Below, piece after piece: positions 21,231-34,000 of a stretch of 64,000 nucleotides of DNA. A program made the position numbers and the translations under genes. The stretch comes from Talaromyces rugulosus. Taxonomy: Eukaryota > Ascomycota > Eurotiomycetes > Eurotiales > Trichocomaceae. Position 1 is the stretch's first letter, and each line of letters starts with the position of its first letter. Under the pieces are notes generated by a model. That model was not told the origin of the DNA, did no database searches, and saw only the letters and a program-made list of their open reading frames with translations. The stretch covers positions 1,488,001 to 1,552,000 of the forward strand of contig NC_049563.1 in the NCBI RefSeq assembly GCF_013368755.1, written 5' to 3'.

Positions 21231-23594
21231 ATGGCGTCGAGAGCAACATTTCTGCTGCTCTGCCTCGGCCTCTTGCTCGCCCTCACCACTCTCACCACCG
21301 AGGCGGCCCCATCGAACGCCAAACGCAGCGGATATGTCGTCCACGAAAAGCGCGAGACTGTGCACCCCCGATGGACTAAACGTGATCGCGTGCCTCGGCA
21401 TAAGATGTTGCCGATGCGAATTGGACTGATGCAAACGAATTTGGAAAAGGCTTACGACCATTTGCTCGACGTGTAAGTGTCTGCCCTAAACAGGAACGAA
21501 ACATGCAATTGCTGAAAAGTAGCAATTGATATAGATCCCACCCAGAATCTGAGAACTACGGAAAACACTGGAGTCCCGAAGATGTTATCAAGGCATTTGC
21601 GCCATCTGACGAGACTGTCTCCAAGGTCAAGAGCTGGCTCGTCGACAGCGGGATCCCAGCAGATCGCGTTACTCACTCGGATAACCAGGGCTGGCTTGCC
21701 TTCTTTGCCACACCGGATGAGGCCGAGGACCTGCTGCAGACAGAGTTCCACGAGTTCGAGGACTCGGTGACCGGCGGCGTTACTCCCGCATGCGATCAGT
21801 ACCATGTGCCGCATCATATCAAGGACCATGTCGACTACATCACTCCCGGAATCAGGCTACTTGCTCCGGTAGATGACTCCCAGCAGTTCAAGAGCGAGGA
21901 TATGATCCGTGTTCGTCGCGATAATGAGAAGAAATCCCGATCCGCACGTATTATGCACAGTCTCAGGACGCAAGCCGATGAGTCCATTGTCGAAACCATG
22001 CTGCAAAGCAAAAACGCTGAGGGAAAGGGCTCTGATCTCAGTACTTGCGACGTGGCAATTACTCCGGCTTGCATAGCTGCTTTGTACAAGATCCCAGAGA
22101 ACAAGAGAAAGCCGCATCCGAACAACTCATTGGCGGTCTTTGAGTCGGAACTGCAATTCTATCTCCAGGAGGATCTCGATCTTTTCTTTGCCAATTTCAC
22201 GAAACAGATTCCCAAGGGAACGCATCCTATTGCTGCCAACATTGATGGTGGTCAACAGGCTACTACTGACCCATACCAGGCCGGTGGTGAGGTCAACCTC
22301 GACCTAATGCTTGCCTATCCTATCGTCTATCCTCAAACCATTGTTGACTACGAGGTCGATGACTTTTTGGTTCAATCTAACCCGAACGACACTTATAATA
22401 TGGGAGGATTCAATAATTTCCTTAATGCCTTGGACGGTGTAAGTTTGTCCCAAAATTTATTGGCTCTGTTCGCCTCTTGCTAACAGTACCAGTCGTACTG
22501 CACATTCTCTGCCTATAACGAAACCGGAAACGACCCCGATCTGGACCAAGAATACCCAGATCCTAACTCCGGCGGCTGGGGTGGCCCATTGATGTGCGGT
22601 GTCTACAAGCCAACGAATGTCATCTCGGTCTCATACGGTGGCCAGGAAGCGGATCTTCCTCTCTCCTACCAACGCAGACAATGCCTTGAGTTTGCGAAGC
22701 TAGGCTTGCAGGGAGTATCTTTCCTGTTTGCCAGCGGTGATTCCGGCGTCTCCAACTATCCTGAAAAAGCTGGTGGTATTGACGGACCAACCGGCTGCCT
22801 TGGAAGTGACTTGGATGTGTTCAACCCAACATGGCCAAACACGTGCCCGTACATTACCAACGTCGGTGCCACCAAGGTCTATCCCGGAAAGACCGTTTCG
22901 GATCCAGAGAGCGCAGTGTTTGACCCAGCTGGACACCCGTATAGCGTGAACTTTTCATCTGGCGGTGGATTCAGTAACGTCTACCCAATCCCGAACTACC
23001 AGCAAGATGCCGTAGCCACCTTTTTCGAAAAGCACAACCCTCCTTACCCGCATTACAGTGCTCTTGCGCCTGATACTGGCGACATCAAGCAGTTGGTGGA
23101 CATCGATGCCTTGAGGGGCGACACTAAGGGTATCTACAACCGCATTGGACGTGGTGTACCTGATGTTGCTGCCAATGGTGACAATATTGCTGTATGTTTT
23201 TATTTTTATTTTTTCTTGTTAAGTAAACTTGCTGATTGGTGCATAGGTCTACGTGGGAGGAAACTTCAGTCTCTCCGGTGGAACATCGGCCAGCACGCCA
23301 ATTTTCGCCGCCGTCATCAACCGAATCAACGAAGAACGGCTTTGGGCTGGTAAAGGTCCGCTGGGGTTTTTGAATCCCTCTTTATACGCGAACCCATCCA
23401 TGCTAAATGACATCAAGAACGGTAAGTCTGCCTATTGACTTTTTGGAAGAGGGCAGACACTAATTTTTTTTACAGGAACAAACCCCGGCTGCAACACAAA
23501 TGGCTTCTCGGCTGTTCCTGGATGGGACCCTGTCACAGGCTTGGGCACGCCTAATTTCCCCAAGATGTTGGAGTACTATTTGAAGCTGCCTTGA
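21231..23594 (+). CDS. Secreted sedolisin (S53) serine-carboxyl protease, tripeptidyl-peptidase-like
   Basis: Five exons: 21231-21472, 21535-22438, 22487-23191, 23247-23421 and 23476-23594 (714 residues). A signal peptide (LLLCLGLLLALTTLTTEA) is followed by a long activation pro-domain to about residue 230 (HPESENYGKHWSPEDV, WLAFFATPDEAEDLL). The catalytic Glu and Asp sit in GEVNLD (about E333 and D337), the oxyanion Asp in ASGDSG (about 467) and the nucleophile in GGTSAS (Ser about 631). The Ca2+-binding end WDPVTGLGTPN is intact. Such enzymes are made as zymogens, self-activate at acid pH and release tripeptides or act as endopeptidases in the medium. All exon phases agree. An upstream in-frame extension to 21126 exists but the hydrophobic leader begins at the chosen ATG. 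Confidence 0.95.
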
Positions 23595-25726
23595 TTGGGT
23601 ACTATGGTACCATCAATCCTGTACTTGGTTGCTTTGAAATCTTGATTGCATTAGAAGATACATGTACATTACAGAAAAACTAATGGAAACCAAGCCTCAA
23701 GCGGAGAATTCTTGCCGTATTGGAATTAACTGGCTAGCATATAAAATCCTGTAACTTGTGATCTGCATGTGGCAATACAAGGCGAGCAATTACCCAGACG
23801 AAAGAGCAAAGTATGATTTTGATCCTAAAATAGAAGGAAATGCCACAATAATAAGGTTAATTTAAGAGTGCTTCGAGAGCCGCTTGCCCGGCAGTTTCCT
23901 TCCCCAGGATGGAGCCAGTGCGGGGGCGGGTCTTCCCGGCCTACGATGTGCATATGTCTCATTTGCCGTCTCGCGGGGATCCAATCAAGTATTATCCGTC
24001 AATATTATGGACTACTCGAGATCCATATATATAAAGGAGACTCGTTGTAATAATGGGTTGGTAATGTCCATTCTTTGTCCAGCATCTGTCTGTCTCAGCT
24101 TCTCTTCTCTTCGGCTACGACACAGGTATCACCTCTGCAATCCTTCTGGAAGCGGGAAGCAAATTGGGCAAGGTTCTCGACGACAATTAGAACATTGAAG
24201 GAGCTAATCACCACAGTTACTTCCGGTGGTGCCTTTTTCGATGTGTTCTGGCAGGTCTGTTGGCAGACAAGTACGCAGAAAGCTATCCATCTATATAGGC
24301 TGTCCTCTTCATTATTGGAGCGATCGTCCAGACTTGTGCTTTTTCCATAGCCCAGATGACTATGGGACACTCAATTGTGGGTTTCGGGGTCTAGTCTGAA
24401 CTATGGGCGTCCCAGTCGGTTTTCCCGTTTTGGCAATTTCAATGTCGTGATATTCTGATTCTTGACTTTAGTAGTTGTATATTTCCGAAGTACCTCTTTC
24501 CAAGTACCGTGACCACATGATAAGCCTTGACATAATTTAAACATGTAAATTACGTGCGGACAGCTAATTGGCTATGGAATCGGGGCAGCATTCGCCAATG
24601 TCAACCATGGATAGCGAGACATCCGCGAGGTATTCAAACACGGGTTTAGGGTCAAGTATTCTCGACTGCGGCCAAGGAAGGCAAAGAATAGATCTAGGAT
24701 GGTTACAAATCTCCAATCCTATAAGTAGCATTGAATAGTCTAGTGTTGTATGGATTATTCCAAAGCTTCCATACCATAGCCTACAACGATTTCCCCTTCA
24801 TCTCCAAATTTGCACCGACAAGTCGCAATAAACGGTCATTTCAGGGGTTCAAGTGAACATATGCCATCAGCGAAAGTAAATGCTTACCACTGATCAGTGA
24901 TAAATGCAACAGGCCAATGTAAACAAACACATAGTATTGTTATCATTCGATTCACATGTGCGTCCGTCTGATTGGCGGGCTGTGTATAGTTAAGAGGCCT
25001 AATCGACAGCACATCCGGCTGCATCCGGCGCATTCCAGAAGAACAGACAGAACACGGAGGACGAGAGCGCCGAAACACCGCGTGCGGTGAAGAGTTGCTA
25101 TTCTAGTTGACGTACTCTGTACATGCACGTAAAAGCTTATGGAGAAAAAAAGGCCAATAAAAATCAGAAGATAGCGAAAGCAAACAACATATAGTAGAAG
25201 TTCCGGCTGACGCGGCATTACGTATCTGGGAACAACGCCTGACCGCTATGTCAGACAAGACGCAAATCATTGTACTAGGACCGGCTGTCATTATTATGAG
25301 CATAAATCACAATAATACGGCGTAGTAAAACAATACAAGGACAAAAGTCTGGAGGAAAAAAAAAAAAACGAGCTTGGCTGATGTCATGCAAACATCGGGC
25401 GTCGGCGCTGTGCTGATTCTGATTCCCGGCTTGGCAGCACAGCAGTAATTGCGCAGTCTTTTTTCGTCTCTTTCTCTCTCTCTCTTTCTCTCGCAAACTC
25501 TGATCTATAAGTATTTCTCCTTCTTCAGTCGATATATGCGCTCTGTATCGCCTGCTCGACGATTTGCTGCGAATTGAATTTCCTCCTCCAACAATGACCG
25601 CAACCAACAAATAAAAATAGAGACAACAAACACGGACAAACAGACCGGTGTCGCCACCACGCGAAAACACCGACTGTCCTCAATCTTATTATTATTTTCC
25701 CTCGTCCTTCTCCTCCTGTCATCGCC
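23595..25726. other. Intergenic region holding a transporter relic
   Basis: Apart from the decayed transporter listed separately (24080-24630), nothing coding is visible. A CT-rich tract at 25460-25500 and further pyrimidine-rich sequence at 25690-25720 are probably the promoter and 5' UTR of the following gene. Confidence 0.5.
24080..24630 (+). pseudogene. Relic of an MFS inositol/sugar transporter (ITR-like)
   Basis: Translated fragments in all three forward frames line up in order with the N-terminal third of fungal myo-inositol transporters. They are LLFGYDTGITSAIL, then ELITTVTSGGAFF, then VLAGLLADKY, then AVLFIIGAIVQTCAFSIAQM with GHSIVGFGV, and finally QLIGYGIGAAFANVN at about 24565-24610. 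Between them are in-frame stops (after LDDN, before AVLF, after NHG) and at least two frame shifts. The rest of the 12-helix transporter is missing and sequence between the fourth and fifth fragments is unrelated. This is a dead, 3'-truncated copy. Family assignment comes from the motif order and the GYGIGAAFANVN element. Confidence 0.8.
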
Positions 25727-27269
25727 ATGGAAGAAGCCGGTCTACCTCAGTCTGAGGGTCCTCCTCCGCTGCCATACTCTTTGCGCCAACGGAAGAAATC
25801 CATTGCGTTTTTCTGGACGCTTTTCGTGATCGACACCCTCGGCCAACCGCTGATCTTATACTGGGCGCTGAAATACTGCACGAGTTTGTCGCTGAATTTG
25901 GGTACGTCTTTGCTCGATCTATCCCCATCTGTTTTGGTCTTTACGTGGTACTAGCAGTTGGAAGGAGAAAACACTAGCTAACACTACACGCAGTCTTTTC
26001 GATTAGTACGGCGGCCCTAGGCGGTATTTCGGTCTTTGAATACTTTTATCGACTGTATAATCTTATGCGAAAGGACTCCCGAGCTCGTCCTCTGAATGCG
26101 CGCAAGTCATGGGTATGTTGGGTCTGCGAGCATCTAGAAAGATACAAGACTGACGGTTGTGATAGCTCGACTTTTTCCACATCAACTTTACCATTGTATG
26201 GCTGATTCTAGCCGTTGAATTGATTGTGTGAGTATTTTTGCTTTTGTTATATTGCAGAATGAATTTATCTAATACAATTTGTTTTTTTCCAGGGGAACCG
26301 TCAGCCCGGACCCTCACGGTACGCTCTTTCGATAATCCACCATGGTCTATCATGCTAATACGCAACAGTTCGCCTACTCGCCATGCCACTCCCCACCGTC
26401 ATGTTCTACTTTGGCGGCGTCCACCTGACGCTTGACATCCTCCGCATGGCCGGCTTCAAAGCCCCTTTCCGCATTTCCTCCACCCACCAGGGCTCCGCCA
26501 TGCCCACTGCCCTGTACGTGCTTGTCGAAGATATCGTGGCCGTCGACGGCGGCGGCGGCCAAAAGTTTCGCTACGCTCTGCGCACTCGCTACCTGTCGAG
26601 TCCGTATTTCCGGCGCATGCTGTTTGAAATGAACTGCTTCTGGGCCGGCGGCTCCCTGGTTGCGGCGGCTGCTATTACCGCTATTATCTTTACGACGTCA
26701 GAGGACGTTGCCTACACAGTGCGTCCTTTTCTCCATCTCTCTCTTTCAAGGAAAAAATCACTGACAAACCTTAGCTGGGCTGGTCCCTCCCCTTCGCCTG
26801 GGCCACTGTTTGGACCCTCATCACTTTTCCATGGGTGCAAGCCGAACTGCGCCGCGAAAAGGAGACATGGGACCGCGTCCGGCACTTTGGCGGTGGCGAG
26901 CCATTTACCGACGACATCACGGTGAATCCGCGCACGCGCTACAACTCATTTCAGGCTCGTATTCTGCCTTTTGGGGGGCGTGAGAAACAGGTGCAGGATG
27001 GTCCTTCGCCGCCGGGTTCATCGACTGTCACTGATGATACGAACACGCATGCGAATACTACTCTTACTGATGATAACAACAATACTCATAATCATAATCA
27101 TAATCACACGAACTCTAACGACAACACTACTGGATCGAAAATCCAAGACGACGACAACGACAACAGCAATGCGCAACCAGATGGTGTCGTCGCTGGCGAC
27201 GAAACCCCCGTCGATACTCGCGATCACGACCACGAAACACAAGAAAAAGAACCCAAGCCGGACGTTTGA
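25727..27269 (+). CDS. Fungal multi-pass membrane protein of unknown function
   Basis: Six exons: 25727-25901, 25994-26112, 26166-26227, 26293-26318, 26369-26718 and 26775-27269 (408 residues). Exon four is a 26-base microexon. Predicted membrane segments: SIAFFWTLFVIDTLGQPLIL (about 25-44), VFSISTAALGGISVFEY (about 60-76), the segment around NFTIVWLILAVELIV (about 105-120), a VRLLAMPLPTVMFYFGG stretch, a pair at about 215-250 and LPFAWATVWTLITF (about 250-265). The cytosolic-looking tail is low complexity, rich in Asn, His, Asp and Thr. I do not recognise a named family. Splice phases agree and codon use resembles neighbours, so it is a real gene. Confidence 0.82.
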
Positions 27270-28014
27270 AAATCTTGTTTTATATATACCAGCAAATCTT
27301 ATTTATTTTTTAATACCGTTATTGTCATTGTTATCATTATTATTATTATTACTACTACTACTACTACTACTACCATGTGATTTACATACAGCGTTTCTTG
27401 TTCATACACGCGGGAGATATCATGGTGCGGCGTCTGGGTCTGTCTGTACATGTAAGGGTTGGGATTTTTCGGTTTATAAAAAATAATTGGCACAGCCTTT
27501 GTATTGATCTCTTCAAGTATCGTTGTTGCTTCCAGTTCTATCTATGTATGTGAAACGAGAAAATGACACTATTGACAAAACCAAGAGTCGATCAAATTGA
27601 CCATGGCGCAAACCCATATTCTATCTATCTATTGACCCTTTCCTGGCAAGTAACATTGAACTATATAAATATACACAAAAATCTGTTATCAAATGCATGG
27701 CGATGATACCGATACTCAATCGTCCATACATGAATCAACAAGAAATCCTAAAAAAAGAAAGGGAGAAAAAAAAGGTATCTTAGTAAATAAAAACGAAAGA
27801 AAATTATGAAATAACCAAGGCCGTGATAGTATGCAAGTCCCTGAAATGTGAAAGAAAAAGAACAACAAATAGCACGTACACATCCCCATATTAAACCAAC
27901 TAGTATGTGGTACCAAAATATAGGTAAATGCTAAGACTCCGAAAATGCCATCTCGATTATGAGACCGAAACCCGAAAAAAAGAAGAAAAGAAGAAAAAAA
28001 GTGAAAAACTTTTC
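27270..28014. other. Convergent 3' flanks with triplet repeat
   Basis: This is the spacer between two converging genes. It includes a TTA/CTA triplet tract (listed separately) and long A/T-rich runs; no gene seen. Confidence 0.5.
27319..27373. repeat. TTA/CTA trinucleotide microsatellite
   Basis: Interrupted ATT repeats run into about nine CTA units directly downstream of the stop codon of the membrane protein gene, in its 3' UTR. Confidence 0.8.
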
Positions 28015-31000
28015 TTATTCGTTTGTGTTCACACTGTGTCGATATAATAGCTTGCGTCCTAGATTGCGAATACTTCTCTTGGAACTGTGATATCGTTAGT
28101 ATCGGTGAATTATAGAAAAGGAAAGGAAAGGAAAAAAAAAACACACCTCTCTTCATGAGAATTGCCGCCGATGCTGCTGCGAGAAGTAGGAGGGCGCTCA
28201 GACGTAAAGCTTCGTCGTTTAGAGGGTTCTTCCTCCTGCTCTGCATCAGCCGTCGGAGGCTCCGAGATCATGATACTCGGCTCTCTGGAACTGACATGGC
28301 TCGACGAATACGAAGCTGTCTGGCCCAGTGGATACGTGTCAGAGCCACTGACCGACTGGTGTAGAGACGACGATCCAGAGGTTTCGGCATGGGAGCTGCG
28401 ACTGGCTATATTTCGAGGCGAGGAAATTCCCAAGGCAGACGATGCATCGGACGACGGGAGGATAATTTGGGACGAGGTTGCTAGCTCTCGCAGCCGTTGC
28501 TGCTGCTGCTTAGTTGGCCGTGGGTGAGAGAACTTGTTGCCGAGAATGGCTGGCGCATGGGAGATTAACGCTTTGATAACGTCCTTTTTCAGACGGAGAG
28601 CAAGTTCCAGGTTCGACCATGTCTTGTTCCGGTACTCCAGCACAGGCAGACGGAAGACGAAATCGTGCACGTCCTCAATGTTGCGCTCTCCTCGCCCCTT
28701 GTAGCTCAGGCAAAGAACGACGTCGTTGATCTTGACATTGGCAAGGATCATGTAGTTGGACGCTCGGGACATCATCTGCGTAATGTCGTCTGTCTGTTCT
28801 TTCTTCGCACCTCGGAGTGAGAATTTCTTTGGTTCGCCCACTGTCGTCGAATTACTAGACATGATACTGGCCGCCTTTTCGGTGGAGGATCTTGTCAATG
28901 CTCGAATACTTTCCGCGGACTTTTTCTTCGAGAGACCACCAATCTGGGTTGGCGAACGGAGAGGTAACCCAGGTCGGTCGCCTGGTGACAGACGATTGTT
29001 ATCCTTGGTTATCCGTGTCATCGGCGCGACTCGGAACCGGCTGGGCCGTAATTGATTCCCATGTTGCTGTCCCTTGCGATTGTCCGGTAGACTCAAAGTC
29101 GGCTGTAGCCTAAGTTCGATTGAACCGGGGCCTGCCGGGGCCTGTGAATCGTCTCCTGCTAAAGAGCTAGCCTGGCTACGGGGCGTTGACACAAAGTCAG
29201 GTGTGAGTTCCCCGTCGCCGGCGTTATCTTCTTCCTCATCTTCCTCGTCTACAGGTATGATATGTTTGACCATAAAAGGGGAGAATCCGCCGCTGCCTTC
29301 AAAGGCGTTGGATCCCATACCGGGGAAGATGTATTCAAAGAGCTTCTTGCCTAACTCCCGTTCCAATTGCACCTTGAGCGGGAAGAGATTCACTTCGAAT
29401 TGGTCCAGGACCGGGATACCAGCCACGGCTTCTAACATGTACCACTGCACGCGAAGCATCATATCTCCGCTCTCGATTCGGCTTTTATGGTCCATGTAAG
29501 GGACAATCATCTGAGGGTAGAGAGCATTCTCTAGCAGATTCAGAGCGTACAAACGCTCGATTTCGATCATGTTATGATTTGACCCGTCTGTGTGGTCTGT
29601 CCGTTCATACGATGCGTTGCGTAATTGAAATTCCACCAGCGGTTCATTCTTATCACGCATAAGGTGCCAGACAATATCTGAAGCCGATAGGCAGTAGCGC
29701 AGCGAGGCACTGGCTTGCGATAAGGCTCGCTCATCAGTTCGTCTCTGTGAGGTTGTGATGGCTTTCATGATGAAGAACAATTCGTCTTCGCAGCTGACCA
29801 AATCTTTCTCGAGAGTGATGCGATCCTGCCAGCCTTGGACATCCAAGTGTTGAGCCTGGATTTGGAAATAGTCTCTAATTTCCTCCAGCTGGCGAATACG
29901 CTCCTGTAGCTTATAGACCATCTCTGGCGCGCCTCGGAGATCGCTGAAATCAGAGGCAAACATGATCTTCTCCAGCTTCTCGCTCCTGACCTTCTCCAGC
30001 GGTTCATTATAGAGCAGCAAGTCCAAAACGATAATGTACATGGTATAGTATTCGTTCGAGTCGCAAATTGCTCGCACATCAGGGAAGTCCACCCAGACCT
30101 GGTCCACACGGCCCTCGCCATAGTCATGATGAAGCGTAGAATCTCCCTCCCCTTTGGCCACTTCATCGTTGTATTTCAGACGAAGGTTATTGAACTTATC
30201 GTACCGAAGAGAAGCCGAAGTCCTCTGGATAATCCGCGAGAAACCGAACGGATTGAGCTCAAAGTCAAACATGGCTTCCAAGGTCAGCCACGGTGGCCAA
30301 GCCGAGCCCGGCGCATTTCCATATTTGTTTCCAGCATAGAACTGCAAGTGTGCCTTGAGATTCTTCTGTGTTGCAACGAAAAACTGAGCGCCATCCATGT
30401 GCACGGAGAAACGACGCTGGACCAGCCCGCTAACGTCATCACTGACCCGACGCTTGTCCATGATTGATACCACCTTCAACGCCATTCCCTTAGCAGCAAC
30501 CAGCGTGACAGATCGTGGATTCTTGTCGCTTTGCAGCTGTATCTGAGGAGCAATCAGATGCAGGTGATAGCTGTTCTGCGGCGTGAATTCCGGCGATATA
30601 TTGTCGCTAAAGTCGCCCGATTTGGGGTGTGCCCGTTCATTCGGGGAGGTTGTCGAAGGGTCATCTGCGTTCACGAACCTCTTGGCATCATGTAACAGCT
30701 GCTCGATGCGTTCCTCTACGCTGTCGTCGTCTTTCCGCTCCTGACTATCTTCACGATCGGGGGAGCGATTGAAAAATCCTTTCCGCTTGCGTTTGTTCTT
30801 GTTCTGCTCGTCAACGATGTCGGTAATGAATTTTACGGCCTGGCGCGACATGTAATACACAAAACCTCGTCTCTGACTGACTTGATGGCCATAGCGCACC
30901 ATGATGTCTCGTAGGGAGTTGTTCCACTTGACTTGAGGATTGTGAATAGTGAAACGGTTATTGAAATCGGTCGCCAGCTCAACATCCGGCGGCTCGTAGT

Positions 31001-34000
31001 TACCGTCTATTACGGACTCGCCACCGTCACTGTTGGACTCCAAGTTTTCTCCGGTTCGTGACGACCAATCACTTTCTTGAGCTTCGCTACTGGTCGCGTC
31101 GTTGTCGTTTTCTTCGCCAAATATGAGTTTCTCAAGGTGACGAAGTCCAGCAGTTAGAAACTTGCGTCGTCTTGCCAGAGACTCTGCCTGCCGAACGAGC
31201 AACTCATGCTTCACTTTGAGGTCGTGATTCTCGCCGCCTTCCTGGACAAGCTGGAGCTCGTGCTCGTTGAGTTGAAGTTCATGGTTTTCAGACTGTATTT
31301 GCAGGTTGGCTATACGGCCCTTGATGAGATCCATCTGCACTCGTCGCGGATCGTTACCCTGAGACATGACACACTCATGGGTTGGTTCGTCACCAAATGC
31401 ACTGAATCCAGTCTTAGCTAACGACGTGCTGTTATGATCCGTTTGTCGAAAGTACGTGAAACGAGGGGTGTACGCAAGAGGTAATATTTGTGTCTTGGGC
31501 GTGGATTCCTGGGGAAGGATCCAGTCGAGTTCGACAAAGTCATCCATGTCAATCCAGCTTAGATCTTGGTCGGGAATCGTGAAGCGAGACAGGTCCACAG
31601 CGGCAGTAGGCTGTTGCAAGGATGATACAATCTCTTCTGGCCTGGCTTCAACATCCTCCATAGTAGTCCCTTCAATGCTGGCAGAAACAGCTCTAAAGTC
31701 GGCGGCTTCAAAGTCCAGTTCCGCGCGGTTGATTCGCATAGCGCTTGACTTTAGCTGTTTGAGACGACCTCGTATCGGAGTGGTGACTTGCTCTCGCCTC
31801 TGATGCAGATCGAATTTGAAGTTGGCGAGGCGGACCTTGAGACCTGTTGCAGCCACCACATCTTCGCCGTAGTCCTCTGGCTCTTTGTGCTTGTAAATGT
31901 GTGAGACAAACAAAGGAGACAAAATAAGCTTGTACTTGACCGTGGCAAGATGTCGACCAAACTTTTTGCTTGTTTTGGTAACGCCTGGCCACAAGGGCCC
32001 TTGTCGCACAGGAAGGGACATGACGCCAGTGAAAAGCGACCACCAATAGAAGAAGTGAGTAAAGATACGGGGCGTAAGATGGACAGTATTGTAGTTTGGC
32101 GTTATTTGATCTGGGGTTGACGGAGCCATAACCGAAACCGAAAGGTGAATGTGGTTGCTTCGGAATCCACGGAATGCATCATAATCCTATTATCCAAAGT
32201 CAGATCTTACAATACTACAGGTGTAGCGAGTCTCTTACCTTTTTCATAGATCCATCTATATATAGGGGATTGCGGAGGACCACATCATAGTGAGGCTTGA
32301 AATCGAAACACCGGCCTTGGTCCACGTTGCGTTCAAACACTAACCCGGCGAGCCACTTCACATTACCTGACAGTTTCATCAAGACCTTTTTGAAGTGTGC
32401 AGCGTTCTTGGAGGATTGAATGGAAGCCTGTGACTTTGAGTCATCCATAGCATATTCGTATGAATACCGTGCCTCGTGGCTGTAATCCGGTACAGCGAGG
32501 ACATATTCTCCACTAGCGACAGTCATGAACTCTTTAGGGTCATCGTTGGGGTGGATGTCCCATTGCACGTCCTTGCGCCAACACATGACGAAGCCAGCTC
32601 CAAATCCTGTGATTATATATGGATCGCGGGATCCCTTTAGACGCAAATGGACATCACCGTCCCCCTTCCACCAAACCCTGATCCTGGAGTGGAAGCTGAG
32701 TCTGATCTTATCCCAGAAACCAACCCGCTCAGATAAGTCCACTTCAGGCTTAGTGAACCCTTCTATGATCTTCATCATGTCCTGTATGACAGGTTGATAC
32801 GACATACACCAAGTAAAACTCGTTGGAAGACTAGTATTGATTTCAAAACGAGGCTCCGAGTATGTTTTGACTGGTGCAACAGTTCGTCGAATGTTGACAT
32901 AGACTCCCTCCGTTACATCTCCATCCGGGGACTTGGCGGGAGGAACGATACAAACTCTTACATCTCGGGTGGATTCGAAGTTTCGATATTCTTCAGCAAT
33001 CACAAAGTCTGTCTTCAAGGACCAGCTTGGCAGTCGAGGGGATTGACCTGGACGAAGAGCAGGGATATGGAGAAGATCGAGTGGATAGTCACGGAGAGTG
33101 ACCCTGGCTTCTCCCATATCTAAATGAATATTCATAGGAATAAGAAGAGAGTATTGCATGTCCACTGGCATACCCTTTCCAATCTTGTGTAGAAAGCTAG
33201 CATATTCGGTGACTGGGAAGGAAGGTTTGTCAATGATCAGGTGCAAATCACTGATCAATGTGGACATCAACGACGGTCGATTTGGTATGGCAAGGATCGG
33301 CTCGTCATCCTCGACATCATCAGGCGGTTGATCAACTCCAGCGAAGGCATTGCGCAGATTGCTAATAGATTTGGCTTGGAATTGCATTGCTGCATCAATT
33401 TTCGTCTTCCAATTACGAGAATTGTATTCCTGCAGTCGACGCAATGCCTCTTTCTCCGATATCTTAGCTGTAGATGATATGCTTGCAGCGCCGTCTGTGT
33501 CGTAACGGACTCGCCCATACCTTGCTTTGTTGTCGAAAGACCGTCGAGATTCTCTGGGGCCAACGCTTGCACTTCGCCTCCTGTCATCACTTCTTCGTCC
33601 AAGGTGCGAATCTGGGTGAGCCGAATGTGCGCGATAACGGGAAGAATTTCTTCTGTTGTCTGCGTCTTTGACCTTTTGGGCTTTCAATCGGAAGGCTTCC
33701 TCTCGCGCGAGACGATGTCTCTGCTCAACAAGGCCTGCTCGGTAAATGCATCCAAGTCTCCATTCGAAAGCGTCATCTTCAAGCTGGAAAGCAAGAGCTT
33801 TGCTACGCAGAGATATGCGAGGTACAATCTTGGGTCCCTCTGGGTCTTTATGGAGGATGTCCTCATCAGAATCGGTTTTGTAGCGGTGTCGCAAGGCTTT
33901 TAGAGCCTTCAAGGTGTTTGTAAAATTGTTAAACACCCGGTGCACGATCAAGTGATGGGGAACGCCTAGTCGGATAAAATCTGCTGATACGTCGATAGAA

